Below, piece after piece: positions 16,984 to 25,924 of a stretch of 64,000 nt of DNA. The notes under the pieces are model-generated. The model searched no databases and had not been told where the DNA came from. It saw nothing but the letters and a program-made list of their open reading frames with translations. The stretch covers positions 2,738,001 through 2,802,000 of the forward strand of contig NZ_CP016450.1 of assembly GCF_001713395.1 (NCBI RefSeq), in the 5' to 3' direction. The stretch's first letter is position 1. Each line of letters begins with the position of its first letter. This stretch comes from Sinorhizobium sp. RAC02 (GTDB lineage: Bacteria > Pseudomonadota > Alphaproteobacteria > Rhizobiales > Rhizobiaceae). Both the position numbers and the translations under genes were made by a program.

Positions 16984-18345
16984 CTAGCTCCGGCCCACCC
17001 CGGAAAACTGCCGCGCCGTCAGCACCGGCAGGCGCAGCGCAAGAAAAATCCCCCGAAACGCCAGGAACAGATTGAGCGCCAGCCAGAGCCCGTGATTGCC
17101 GAAGAGCGGCACGAAGAGGGCAAGCGCGATCAGATAGCCGGCGAAGGCTGCGAGCATCATGTTGCGCATCGCCGACGACCAGGTCGCGCCGATGAACACG
17201 CCGTCCATCTGGAAGGCAAGTGCCCCGGTGATCGCCGTCAGCGCCGCCCAGGGCAGGTATTTTGCCGCCTCCGCCCTGACACTTTCCGTCGTCGTCAACA
17301 GGCCAATCACATCCGTACCGAAGGCGAGGAAGAGCGCCGTCGTGATCGCGCCGAGCCCGAACGACCAGAGCATGGTGAGCTTCACCGCGCGGTCGAAGGC
17401 CGGCCGGAAATTCGCGCCGAAGGCCCGGCCAACCAGCTGTTCGGCCGCATTGGCGATGCCGTCGAGATAATAGCCGGCGACGAGAAAAATGTTCATCAGC
17501 ACCGCATTGGCGGCAAGCACCAGCGGACCCATCGACGAGCCGATGCGCGTCATGATGGCGAAGGCGCCGATCAGCACGAAGGTGCGGATCATGATGTCCC
17601 GGTTGAGCGAGAACAGCGCCCGCAGCCGTTCGCGTGCGAAAATTTCGGCCCGCGCGGGACGATGAGCCCGGTCGAAGCGCGACACGACGATGAGGAGCCC
17701 CGCCAGCATGCCGATCGTCTCGCCGGCAAAGGTACCCCAGGCGATGCCGGCAATGCCCCAGCCGAGCCCGAGGCCAAGCGTGATCGACAGCACGATATTG
17801 ATGCCGTTGATGATCGCCTGCAGCAACAGTCCCGTCATGCCCTGTCCGCGCCCCAGCACGAAACCGAGCAGCGCATAGTTGGCAAGTGCCATGGGGGCGG
17901 CCAGCACGCGGATCGTGAAATAGGTGGACGTGACCTCCGCGACACCCGGCGACGGCGCCATCAGGAAGAGCCCGGCAGACAGCAGCAACGGCGAGAGCAA
18001 TGCGATTCCAAGCCCGCAACAGAGCGCGATGATCAGAGAGCGCCAGTAGACCGCCTGTTCCTCGCGCCGATCGCCGCGGCCGAAGGCCTGCGCCACGAGG
18101 CCGGTGGTGGAGGCGCGCAGAAAATTGAAGCTGCCGAGCAGAAGATCGAAGATCACCGCGCCGATGGCCATGCCGGCAAGCGCATCCGCCGAGCCGAGCC
18201 GGCCGGCAACCGCCGTGTCGGTCAGCCCGATCAGCGGCGTCGTCAGGAAACCGAGCGTCATGGGAATGGCGATCGCCAGCACCAGCCGGTGCGTCACCTT
18301 GAAGGGACCTGCGCCCTCGTTTTCGCTTGCTGCCGTCGCGCTCAT
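16984..18345 (-). CDS. MATE family multidrug/sodium antiporter (DinF type)
   Basis: This is a 453-residue inner-membrane protein with twelve predicted helices in two homologous bundles, beginning HRLVLAIAIPMTLGFLTTPL and containing the MATE marks GLTDTAVAGRLGSADALAG and VAQAFGRGDRRE. MATE transporters export cationic compounds using a sodium or proton gradient, and DinF-like members are common in alphaproteobacteria. The ATG at 18345 is preferred to a GTG at 18366 that would overlap the upstream stop codon more deeply. It shares a minus-strand unit with the preceding monooxygenase-like gene, whose stop lies just inside its ribosome-site region. The substrate is unknown. Confidence 0.93.
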   Translation of the reverse strand: MSATAASENEGAGPFKVTHRLVLAIAIPMTLGFLTTPLIGLTDTAVAGRLGSADALAGMAIGAVIFDLLLGSFNFLRASTTGLVAQAFGRGDRREEQAVYWRSLIIALCCGLGIALLSPLLLSAGLFLMAPSPGVAEVTSTYFTIRVLAAPMALANYALLGFVLGRGQGMTGLLLQAIINGINIVLSITLGLGLGWGIAGIAWGTFAGETIGMLAGLLIVVSRFDRAHRPARAEIFARERLRALFSLNRDIMIRTFVLIGAFAIMTRIGSSMGPLVLAANAVLMNIFLVAGYYLDGIANAAEQLVGRAFGANFRPAFDRAVKLTMLWSFGLGAITTALFLAFGTDVIGLLTTTESVRAEAAKYLPWAALTAITGALAFQMDGVFIGATWSSAMRNMMLAAFAGYLIALALFVPLFGNHGLWLALNLFLAFRGIFLALRLPVLTARQFSGVGRS

Positions 18346-18355
18346 GCCCTGCCCT

Positions 18356-18688
18356 CTACTTGGCACTCATCAGGATCGGCGTCACCGGCACGAGGCGGAG
18401 CGCGCGAACCATGGAGGCCGTGAGCATCTTGTACTTCTGAAAATGCGGCGTGGCGAGGTGGGCCTGATACGCGCTTTCATCGGCATAGACTTCCAGCAGC
18501 CGGATCTTCTCCGGCGCTTCGACAAGGGAAACCGCATGCAGCATCAGGACGCCCGGTTCGAGCCGAACGGATGCTTCGATTTCTTCCGCAAGCAAGGCTT
18601 TGTACGCATCGAGCTGCGCGGGATCGATTTCAAGCTCGGCAATCCGGACGATCTGCTGATCTCGATTTCGGTCCACGCGCCGCTCCAA
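18356..18688 (-). CDS. antibiotic biosynthesis monooxygenase-fold (YgiN-like) protein
   Basis: The 110-residue protein has the ABM dimeric ferredoxin-like fold pattern: RIAELEIDPAQLDAYKALL, EPGVLMLHAVSLVEAPEKIR, EVYADESAYQAHLATPHFQK. Such proteins include quinol monooxygenase YgiN and many uncharacterised stress-linked members that act as small dimers without a cofactor. The HLATPHF histidine near the C-terminus is a family mark. It lies directly upstream of the MATE exporter on the same strand and probably forms an operon with it, which suggests handling of quinone-like or other reactive compounds. The start at 18688 is the farthest supported ATG; a later start is possible. Confidence 0.85.
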   Translation of the reverse strand: MERRVDRNRDQQIVRIAELEIDPAQLDAYKALLAEEIEASVRLEPGVLMLHAVSLVEAPEKIRLLEVYADESAYQAHLATPHFQKYKMLTASMVRALRLVPVTPILMSAK

Positions 18689-18707
18689 TTGCTACGAATA
18701 TGGAAAC

Positions 18708-19196
18708 TCAGCCCGAAAGCACCATCGCCCAGTAAGGCCGGTTGCCGGACGAGGGATTGGACACCACCGCAACGCCGAGGCCCTGAAAACTCTTCCCCAA
18801 CATGTTTTCCAGATGTTTTGGTGAACGATACCAGGCATCGAAGGCTTCTGTCGCACTATCCTGCCCCGCGGCGATGTTTTCCGCCGCCGGCAGCGCCACC
18901 TCCATGCCCTTCATGCGCTTGGCGAAATTGGCGCCGAAGCCGATATTGTGCTCCATCTTGCCGGCAGAGGCCATGCGGCTTGCCTGGTCCATCGCCGCAC
19001 GCTGCGCCGCCTTGTCGATAGAAAGCGCCGGCAGGCCGCGGTCGGCCCTCAGTTTGTTGACGAGAGCAAGCGAGGTCGGCGTCTGGTCGCTGCCAGTGCC
19101 GGCCGACGGGCTCAAAACGCTGGTGGTGGAGCAGCCCGCGGCAAGCGCTGCGGCGGCCACGGCGGAGGCGGTGAGAAAAGAACGGCGGGACAGCAT
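18708..19196 (-). CDS. CAP/SCP-domain lipoprotein
   Basis: The 162-residue protein begins MLSRRSFLTASAVAAAALAA and has a lipobox cysteine in AAGCSTT, with a twin-arginine-like SRRSF, so it is an exported lipoprotein, possibly through Tat. The mature part is a CAP (cysteine-rich secretory/PR-1) domain: LALVNKLRADRGLPALSID, ASAGKMEHNIGFGANF, AAENIAAGQDS and ENMLGKSFQGLGVAVV. The histidine and glutamate of the CAP cavity are present. Bacterial CAP proteins sit in the envelope, and their activity is poorly known. It is followed on the same strand by the YgiN-like gene and preceded within 3 bases by the DUF6460-like gene, suggesting one unit. Confidence 0.9.
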   Translation of the reverse strand: MLSRRSFLTASAVAAAALAAGCSTTSVLSPSAGTGSDQTPTSLALVNKLRADRGLPALSIDKAAQRAAMDQASRMASAGKMEHNIGFGANFAKRMKGMEVALPAAENIAAGQDSATEAFDAWYRSPKHLENMLGKSFQGLGVAVVSNPSSGNRPYWAMVLSG

Positions 19197-19198
19197 GA

Positions 19199-19465
19199 TC
19201 AGCGGCGATAGCTCACGAGGCGGATGAGGATGAAGACCGGTATGACGATGACGGCACCGAGCAGCAGGTAATCACCGAGGCGCCCGAGCGTCTTGAAGCC
19301 GGTGTTCCACAGGTCGAGGAAGAAATCGCGCACCGCAAACAGAATATCGTCCGGGTAAAGCCCGAAGATCGACATCAGGAAGCCCACCGCCACCGACAGG
19401 ATCAGGAGCTTGATGAGCACGCGCAGGGGGCTGTCGCCAAGAAACCCGTTCACGCCATTCGACAT
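19199..19465 (-). CDS. small two-helix membrane protein (DUF6460-like)
   Basis: The 88-residue protein has two hydrophobic helices, residues about 15-35 (LRVLIKLLILSVAVGFLMSI) and 62-83 (YLLLGAVIVIPVFILIRLVS), separated by an amphipathic loop. I associate it with the rhizobial DUF6460 family, of unknown role. The start at 19465 is chosen because GGAG precedes it and the longer frame to 19654 covers the divergent gene's 5' region. It ends 2 bases before the CAP lipoprotein gene, so the two are probably co-transcribed. Divergent from the methyltransferase at 19620. Confidence 0.75.
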   Translation of the reverse strand: MSNGVNGFLGDSPLRVLIKLLILSVAVGFLMSIFGLYPDDILFAVRDFFLDLWNTGFKTLGRLGDYLLLGAVIVIPVFILIRLVSYRR

Positions 19466-19619
19466 CCGCTGATTCTCCAAAAATTCGTGTCCTTCAGATA
19501 AGCGCTCAACCCTTGCGCCGCAAGCAATGGTCGCCGGTCCGAGAATTCGCTTGCCTTTTGCCGCGGCCCTGCCATGTAGCGTCGCAGTTCCCCGTTTCCG
19601 AGCCCCCCGACAAGCACCG

Positions 19620-20561
19620 ATGACGAGCCCGCATTTTTCCTCCGGCGATCTCATCGCCGACCGTCGCGCCGACTATGCCCGCATGTTTGCGGAATCGGGC
19701 GAGTTCGCGGAGGCATACGAGGTCATGGAACAGGCGCTCGAACAGGTACCGACCTGGGCCGCCGGCTGGTTCCGGCTCGCCGAATATGCCGAGAAATCGG
19801 GCCGCAAGGAGGCGGCGACCGCCGCACTCGAAAAAGTCGTGGCCCTCGACCCGACCGACATTTTCGGCGCCGGCCTGAAACTTGCCGTGCTGGGCGCCGC
19901 AGAAGCCCCCGCCGCGCCCCCGAGCTCCTATGTGGAACGCCTCTTCGACGACTATGCCAACCGCTTCGACACGGCTCTCGTCGAGCGGCTGGACTACACC
20001 GTGCCGCAGACGCTCGCCCGCCTCGTGCGCAAGCATGCCGACGAAGACGCACGGTTCGACCTCGTTTCGGATATCGGCTGCGGCACCGGCCTGTTCGGCG
20101 TGGAAATCCGTGCCCATGCCGGCAGTCTCGAAGGTTTCGACCTGTCCGCCGGCATGCTGGCGAAAGCAGGGGAAAAGGCGGTCTACGATCATCTGGCGCA
20201 GGTCGACCTGTCGCTGCCGGCGCAAACAAGTGGCCTCTTTGCCGCGGCAGTGGACGCGCGCGCCGACCTCGTCAGCGCTGCCGACGTGCTGATGTATCTC
20301 GGCGATCTCGCAGAGGTTTTCCCGAGCGTCGCCCGGCTTGTCAAACCCGGCGGCCTCTTCGCCTTTTCCGTCGAGGACGGCGGCGAGGGCGATGCGCCCC
20401 TGCTGCGCCCGTCGCTGCGCTACGCCCATCCGGAAGCCTTCATCCGCCGACGGATGGTGGAAAACGGCTTCGACCTCGTCGCGCTGGAAAAGAGCGTGAT
20501 CCGGCGGGATGCCGGCCAGCCGGTGCATGGCCTGCTCTTCCTCGCGCGGCGGCAGGGATAA
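19620..20561 (+). CDS. TPR-containing class I SAM-dependent methyltransferase
   Basis: The 313-residue protein joins an N-terminal tetratricopeptide-like region (residues about 18-80, EAYEVMEQALEQVPTWAAGW, then AATAALEKVVALDPTDIFGA) to a Rossmann methyltransferase with the SAM motif SDIGCGTGLFGVEI near residue 150 and FDLSAGMLAKA. The C-terminal part (FAFSVEDGG) is of the Methyltransf_11/25 type. The TPR suggests a protein substrate or partner. The ATG at 19620 is chosen because the domain begins there and the upstream frame overlaps the divergent promoter region. Homologues I recall in rhizobia are unnamed; the substrate is unknown. Confidence 0.85.
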   Translation: MTSPHFSSGDLIADRRADYARMFAESGEFAEAYEVMEQALEQVPTWAAGWFRLAEYAEKSGRKEAATAALEKVVALDPTDIFGAGLKLAVLGAAEAPAAPPSSYVERLFDDYANRFDTALVERLDYTVPQTLARLVRKHADEDARFDLVSDIGCGTGLFGVEIRAHAGSLEGFDLSAGMLAKAGEKAVYDHLAQVDLSLPAQTSGLFAAAVDARADLVSAADVLMYLGDLAEVFPSVARLVKPGGLFAFSVEDGGEGDAPLLRPSLRYAHPEAFIRRRMVENGFDLVALEKSVIRRDAGQPVHGLLFLARRQG

Positions 20562-20614
20562 GCTTGCACGGGCGGCGGCGCCCTATACAACACAAAGACC
20601 ATCGGAGATCAGGC

Positions 20615-21250
20615 ATGGACGTTGACAAGCGGCGTTACGGCTTCTGGAACCCCACCCCGACCCGCCATACCCCGCTGGAAGATGCGCAGGGCCTGTTTGC
20701 GAGCAGCATGATCGCCGCACTCGGCCTCGCCTTGATGAGTAGCGCCGGGCTGGTGGCAAGCGGCACGGCCGGCGTCGCCTTCATCCTGCACTATCTCACC
20801 GGCTACAGCTTCGGCCTCTTCTACACCGTCGTGAACATCCCCTTCTACGTGCTGGCGCTGAAGCGCCTCGGCTGGGCCTTTACGATCAAGACCATCATCG
20901 CCGTCTCGCTCACCTCCGTCATCACCGAGCTGCAACCCCATTTCGTGCGCATCGAGAGCATCGATCCGATGTGGACGGCGGTGCTGGCCGGCATCCTGCT
21001 CGGCTTCGGCCTGCTCGGCCTCTACCGCCACCGCGCCAGCCTTGGCGGCGTCGGGGTACTCGCGGTCTACCTGCAGGAGCGTTTCGGCATCCGCGCCGGT
21101 CTCGTCCAACTTGCCTTCGATCTTTTCGTGCTGGCCGCCGCCTTCCTGGTCGCCCCGCCCTTCATCGTGCTCTGCTCGGTCGTCGGCGCCGTGGTGCTGA
21201 ACCTGTTCCTTACCGTCAACCACCGCGCCGACCGCTACATCGCCATGTGA
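20615..21250 (+). CDS. YitT family membrane protein
   Basis: This 211-residue integral membrane protein has five or six helices and matches the YitT/DUF161 family. Visible marks are the first helix SSMIAALGLALMSSAGLVAS, GVAFILHYLTGYSFGLFYT and the cytosolic GGVGVLAVYLQERFGIRAG segment. The function is unknown, although some homologues are called transporters. A GGAGATCAGG ribosome site fixes the ATG at 20615. It follows the methyltransferase by 53 bases on the same strand and precedes the Lhr-type helicase gene by 55 bases. Confidence 0.88.
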   Translation: MDVDKRRYGFWNPTPTRHTPLEDAQGLFASSMIAALGLALMSSAGLVASGTAGVAFILHYLTGYSFGLFYTVVNIPFYVLALKRLGWAFTIKTIIAVSLTSVITELQPHFVRIESIDPMWTAVLAGILLGFGLLGLYRHRASLGGVGVLAVYLQERFGIRAGLVQLAFDLFVLAAAFLVAPPFIVLCSVVGAVVLNLFLTVNHRADRYIAM

Positions 21251-21305
21251 ACCTATTTTTGCCGAAGCCGCTTCACATTCGGTTGCCCGTCACTAGCTTA
21301 GGCGC

Positions 21306-23831
21306 GTGAACACATTCGATTCTGCCGCCGGCCTTGCTCTTTTGCCAAAACCCTTCACCGACTGGTTTTCGGCCAAGGGCTGGCAGCCGCGTGCGCATCA
21401 GCTGGAGCTGCTCGCGCGGGCGTCGGGCGGTGAAAGCCTTCTCCTCATCGCTCCGACCGGCGCGGGCAAGACGCTGGCGGGTTTCCTCCCTGCCCTGACC
21501 GATCTCACGCGTCGCGGAAAAATCCCGCCAGGCAGTCCCTTCACCGGCATTCACACGCTCTACATCTCGCCTTTGAAGGCGCTTGCCGTCGATATCGAGC
21601 GCAACCTGATGAAGCCCGTTTCCGAGATGGGCCTGCCGATCTCGGTCGAGACCCGCACCGGCGACACGCCGCAGGCCAAGCGCCAGCGCCAGCGGCTCAG
21701 CCCGCCGGACATCCTGCTGACGACACCGGAACAGGTGGCGCTGCTGATCGCCAACGGCGAGGCGGAGCGGTTCTTCAAGGACCTGAAATACGTCATCTTC
21801 GACGAGCTGCATTCGCTCGTCACCTCCAAACGCGGCCATCTGCTGTCGCTTGGCCTCGCCCGGCTGCGCCGTCTTGCGCCGGGGCTGCGCACCATCGGGC
21901 TTTCGGCGACGGTCGCCGAGCCGATGGACCTTCGCCGCTGGCTGGTCGCGCAGCAGCCGGACAGGGAAACCCATGCCGGCCTCGTCACCGCACCCTCTGG
22001 CGCGAAGCCGATCATCACCATCCTCAAGAGCGAGGATCGCGTGCCGTGGTCCGGCCATTCGGCGAAGTACGCCATGCCGGAGGTCTATGAGGCGATCAAG
22101 GCGCACAGGACGTCGCTGCTCTTCGTCAACACGCGCAGCCAGGCGGAAATTCTCTTCCAGGCGCTCTGGAGCATCAACGAGGACACGCTGCCGATCGCAC
22201 TGCACCACGGCTCGCTGGATGTCGGCCAGCGCCGGAGGGTGGAGGCGGCCATGGCGGAAAACAAGCTGCGCGCCGTCGTCGCCACCTCGACGCTCGATCT
22301 CGGCATCGACTGGGGCGACGTCGATCTCGTCATCCATGTCGGCGCGCCAAAGGGTGCCTCGCGGCTGGCGCAGCGCATCGGCCGCGCCAACCATCGCATG
22401 GACGAGCCGAGCCGCGCGATCCTGGTTCCCGCCAATCGTTTCGAGGTGATGGAATGCCAGGCGGCCCTCGACGCCAATTACCTCGGCGCGCAGGATACGC
22501 CGCCGGTCGGCCAGGGCACGCTCGACGTGCTCGCCCAGCACGTGCTCGGCATGGCCTGCGCCGCGCCCTTCGACGAAGACGTGCTGTTTGCCGAAATCAC
22601 CTCCGCCTCGCCCTATACCGATCTGCCCCGCGAAAAGTTCGGCCGGATCGTGCAGTTCGTCGCGACCGGCGGCTATGCGCTAAAAACCTACGAGCGCTAT
22701 GCCCGCATCCGCAAGACGGTGGACGGGCTCTGGCGCGTCTCCAATCCGGGCGTTGCCCAGCAATACCGCCTGAACCTCGGCACGATCGTCGAAATGCCGA
22801 TGCTGAACGTGCGCATGGTCAAACGCGGCGCAAAGGGCACCATCGGCCGCGGCGGCGCCTCACTCGGCAAGGTGGAGGAATATTTTCTCGAAATGCTGGC
22901 GCCCGGCGACACGTTCCTGTTTTCCGGAAAGGTGCTGCGTTTCGAGGGTATCCGCGAAAACGAATGTCTCGTTTCCCAGGCCTTCTCGCTCGACCCGAAG
23001 GTTCCGGCCTACGCCGGCGGCAAATTCCCGCTCTCTACCTACCTCGCCGATCAGGTGCGCAGCATGCTGGACGACCCGCAGCGCTGGGGCGCACTGCCCG
23101 AGCAGGTGCGCGACTGGCTCGCCCTGCAACGGGATGTTTCAGCCCTGCCGAAGCGCGACGAACTGCTCATCGAAACCTTCCCGCGCGGCAGCCGCCACTA
23201 CATGGTCGCCTATCCTTTCGAGGGACGGCTGGCGCATCAGACGCTCGGCATGCTTTTGACGCGCCGGCTGGAGCGCGCCGGCCGCCGGCCGCTCGGTTTC
23301 GTCGCGACCGACTATTCGCTCGCCATCTGGGCGCTCGACGATCTCGGCTACACATTCGCAGTCGAACGCCCGTCGCTCGAAAACCTCTTCGACGAGGACA
23401 TGCTGGGCGACGACCTGGAGGCCTGGCTCGACGAAAGTTTTATGCTCAAGCGCACCTTCCGCAATTGCGCCGTGATTGCGGGTTTGATCGAGCAACGCCA
23501 TCCGGGCAAGGAAAAGACCGGGCGGCAGGTCACCGTTTCCGCCGACCTGATCTACGACGTGCTGCGCAGCCATGAGCCGGACCATATCCTGCTTGAAGCT
23601 ACGCGCAGCGATGCAGCGGCGGGGCTTTTGGATATTCAGCGATTGGGCGATATGCTGATGCGAATCAAGGGCCACATCACGCACCGGCGGCTCGACCGCA
23701 TTTCACCGCTCGCCTTGCCGATCATGCTGGAAATCGGCAAGGAACCGGTGGCGGGCGAGGCGCAGGATTCGCTGCTGGCAGAAGCAGCCGAAGACCTGAT
23801 CGCCGAGGCGATGGGCGAGACGCAGATTTAG
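21306..23831 (+). CDS. Lhr-type ligase-associated DEXH-box helicase
   Basis: This 841-residue helicase (Lhr core plus winged-helix and C-terminal regions) matches the ligase-associated DNA damage response DEXH-box helicase group. Motifs are the Q-like region PRAHQLELLARA, Walker A APTGAGKT near residue 50, motif II FDELHSL, motif III LSATVAEP and motif VI QRIGRANHR. It is an ATP-driven 3'-5' translocase thought to act in repair with a ligase, an exonuclease and PdeM. The start codon is GTG at 21306. Here only PdeM follows, 13 bases downstream; the ligase and exonuclease usually found in such operons are absent from the window. Confidence 0.93.
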   Translation: MNTFDSAAGLALLPKPFTDWFSAKGWQPRAHQLELLARASGGESLLLIAPTGAGKTLAGFLPALTDLTRRGKIPPGSPFTGIHTLYISPLKALAVDIERNLMKPVSEMGLPISVETRTGDTPQAKRQRQRLSPPDILLTTPEQVALLIANGEAERFFKDLKYVIFDELHSLVTSKRGHLLSLGLARLRRLAPGLRTIGLSATVAEPMDLRRWLVAQQPDRETHAGLVTAPSGAKPIITILKSEDRVPWSGHSAKYAMPEVYEAIKAHRTSLLFVNTRSQAEILFQALWSINEDTLPIALHHGSLDVGQRRRVEAAMAENKLRAVVATSTLDLGIDWGDVDLVIHVGAPKGASRLAQRIGRANHRMDEPSRAILVPANRFEVMECQAALDANYLGAQDTPPVGQGTLDVLAQHVLGMACAAPFDEDVLFAEITSASPYTDLPREKFGRIVQFVATGGYALKTYERYARIRKTVDGLWRVSNPGVAQQYRLNLGTIVEMPMLNVRMVKRGAKGTIGRGGASLGKVEEYFLEMLAPGDTFLFSGKVLRFEGIRENECLVSQAFSLDPKVPAYAGGKFPLSTYLADQVRSMLDDPQRWGALPEQVRDWLALQRDVSALPKRDELLIETFPRGSRHYMVAYPFEGRLAHQTLGMLLTRRLERAGRRPLGFVATDYSLAIWALDDLGYTFAVERPSLENLFDEDMLGDDLEAWLDESFMLKRTFRNCAVIAGLIEQRHPGKEKTGRQVTVSADLIYDVLRSHEPDHILLEATRSDAAAGLLDIQRLGDMLMRIKGHITHRRLDRISPLALPIMLEIGKEPVAGEAQDSLLAEAAEDLIAEAMGETQI

Positions 23832-23844
23832 GAATAGAACGCGC

Positions 23845-24570
23845 ATGCAGAGGTTGGCTCTGGCATCGATGGGCATACAGGATTTCGACGCCGTCTCGGC
23901 GCGCACCGTCGTCGCGGGCGTGGAAGCCGTGTGCGATCCGCTCGGCGCGCTCTACCTGCCGGAAACCCGCCTGCTCGTCGTCTCGGACCTGCATCTCGAA
24001 AAGGGCGCGGCCTTCGCGCGCCGCGGCATGATGCTGCCGCCCTACGATACGCTGGCAACGCTCAAGGTGCTGGAAGCCGTCATCACCCGGCACGATCCGG
24101 CAATCGTCGTCAGCCTAGGCGACAATTTCCACGATCGTATCGGCTCCGCCCATCTTCCGGAGATTTTCCGCAGCAAGATCACGGACCTTGCACGCGGGCG
24201 CGACTGGATCTGGATCAACGGCAACCATGATCCGGACGGCACTGTCGACCTGCCCGGCCAATCCGCCGACGAACTGCACTATGCCGGCCTTGCCTTCCGC
24301 CACGAGCCGTCGCTGATTTCCCCCGCGGGCGAGATCGCCGGACACCTACATCCGGCCGCCACCGTCGTCCGCCGCGAGAAGGCGGTGCGCCGCCCCTGCT
24401 TTGCAACCGATGGGAAGCGGATGCTGATGCCCGCCTTCGGTCTGATGACCGGCGGCCTCGATCTGCGCCACAAGGCGATGATCGGTCTCTTCGACCGGCC
24501 AAACCTCATCGCCCATATGCTCGGTCGCGACCGCATCTATTCGGTGCGCTTCGCGAACCTGCGCGGTTGA
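23845..24570 (+). CDS. pdeM: ligase-associated metallophosphoesterase PdeM
   Basis: This is a 241-residue calcineurin-like phosphoesterase with the metal motifs SDLHLEKG near residue 48, GDNFHD, GNHDPDG and GHLHPAA. This set, and its position right after the Lhr-type helicase, match PdeM, the ligase-associated DNA damage response nuclease/phosphoesterase. It is expected to cleave phosphodiesters with two metal ions in the cytoplasm. The ATG at 23845 follows a TAGGAATAGAAC region. It converges on the sugar dehydrogenase gene, leaving 13 bases between stops. Confidence 0.92.
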   Translation: MQRLALASMGIQDFDAVSARTVVAGVEAVCDPLGALYLPETRLLVVSDLHLEKGAAFARRGMMLPPYDTLATLKVLEAVITRHDPAIVVSLGDNFHDRIGSAHLPEIFRSKITDLARGRDWIWINGNHDPDGTVDLPGQSADELHYAGLAFRHEPSLISPAGEIAGHLHPAATVVRREKAVRRPCFATDGKRMLMPAFGLMTGGLDLRHKAMIGLFDRPNLIAHMLGRDRIYSVRFANLRG

Positions 24571-24583
24571 TTGCTTCCCGGCG

Positions 24584-25807
24584 CTAACTTGCCTTCACCA
24601 GCCTGAGGATCGTCGATTCCCCGCCGCCTCGCCCTTCCGTCAACGCAAAGACGGTGCCGTCCGGCGCGACCTTCACGTCGCGGATGCGGGCGTCGAGCGG
24701 CACGCGTTCCTCGCGGGCCACCTTGTCGCCCTCCATGTGCAAGACGACGAGGCCCTGGCTGACGAGGCCGCCGATCAGGAAGGCGCCCTTCCATTCCGGA
24801 ATGGCGTCGCCGTTGTAGAAGGCCATGCCGGAGGGGCCGATTACCGGATCCCAGTAATAGACCGGCTGTTCCGTGCCCTGCAGCGTGGTGATGCCTTCGC
24901 CGACCGGGCTGCCGCTATATTCGATGCCATAGGTCACCTTCGGCCAGCCGTAGTTCTTGCCCGCCTCCGGGCGGTTCAACTCGTCGCCACCCTTCGGCCC
25001 ATGCTCGACGGTCCACAGGCGGCCCTGGCCATCCAGCGTGGCGGCCTGCAGGTTACGGCGACCATAGCTCCAGATTTCCGGCAACGCGCCGTCCTGCTTG
25101 GCAAAGGGATTGTCGGAAAGCGCCTTGCCCTCCGCGTCGATGCGGAAAACCTTGCCGAAGCCGCTGCCGAGATCCTGTGCTCCGACACGCGTCTCGCGGT
25201 CCGAGCGCTCGCCGACGGTCACGTAGAGCTGACCTTCCGGGCCGAAAACCAGCCGTGAGCCAAAGTGCTTGTCGCCGTCATAGGTCGGCATCTGCTGGAA
25301 GATCACCTTCAGGTCCTGGAGTGCCAGCTTGCCATCCTCTTCTGTCAGCCGCGCTGAGGCGACCGACGTGCCGTTGCCGCCCTCGCGCGGTTCAGAGAAG
25401 GAGAAGTAGATGCGGTTGGAGCTTTCAAAATCGGGGGCCAGCGCCACGTCGAGCAGGCCGCCCTGCCCTTCGGACATGACCGCTGGAACGCCCTCGATCG
25501 GCGGGCTTGCCTCGCCGTTTTCCTGCGAGACGACATGCATGGCGCCTTCCTTCGTCGTCACAAGGATGCGCCCGTCGGGCAGGAATTCCATGGCCCAGAG
25601 ATGCGGCAGGCCTTCCGCCACGACATCGACGCTGATCTCAGGCACCGCATCGGGAAGAGCCGCGCGGGTCTGATTTTCGAAGGCCGGCTTCTGGTCAGGC
25701 GCGTTGGCATTTTCGGTTTCGGCCGTCTTTGCCGTCTGGGCGAAAGTCGGAGCAGCCAGAAGTGTGGCGGCGAGCATGGTTCCAGCGAGAAGTGCGTTCG
25801 TGCGCAT
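24584..25807 (-). CDS. PQQ-dependent aldose sugar dehydrogenase (YliI/Asd type)
   Basis: The 407-residue exported protein starts with a signal peptide (MRTNALLAGTMLAATLLAAP, cleavage after TFA). It then folds as the six-bladed soluble glucose dehydrogenase B beta-propeller: LPHLWAMEFLPDGRILVT with the catalytic-type His, GLLDVALAPDFESSNRIYFS, VYYWDPVIGPSGMAFYNG and the C-terminal IRDVKVAPDGTVFALTE. Such enzymes oxidise aldoses in the periplasm with calcium-bound PQQ. It stands alone, convergent with pdeM and divided from the reductase gene by a 117-base gap. The substrate range is unknown, and PQQ supply genes are not in view. Confidence 0.92.
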   Translation of the reverse strand: MRTNALLAGTMLAATLLAAPTFAQTAKTAETENANAPDQKPAFENQTRAALPDAVPEISVDVVAEGLPHLWAMEFLPDGRILVTTKEGAMHVVSQENGEASPPIEGVPAVMSEGQGGLLDVALAPDFESSNRIYFSFSEPREGGNGTSVASARLTEEDGKLALQDLKVIFQQMPTYDGDKHFGSRLVFGPEGQLYVTVGERSDRETRVGAQDLGSGFGKVFRIDAEGKALSDNPFAKQDGALPEIWSYGRRNLQAATLDGQGRLWTVEHGPKGGDELNRPEAGKNYGWPKVTYGIEYSGSPVGEGITTLQGTEQPVYYWDPVIGPSGMAFYNGDAIPEWKGAFLIGGLVSQGLVVLHMEGDKVAREERVPLDARIRDVKVAPDGTVFALTEGRGGGESTILRLVKAS

Positions 25808-25924
25808 GGTGGTTTCCCTTGTTCGATCGCAAACGAGACGGCGGGCCGCGTCCGCAACCCACCCTAGCGCCGCAAGGGGTCAACACCGTGGTTTGTTTCA
25901 ACACATCTCTTCAAGAAATGTTTA

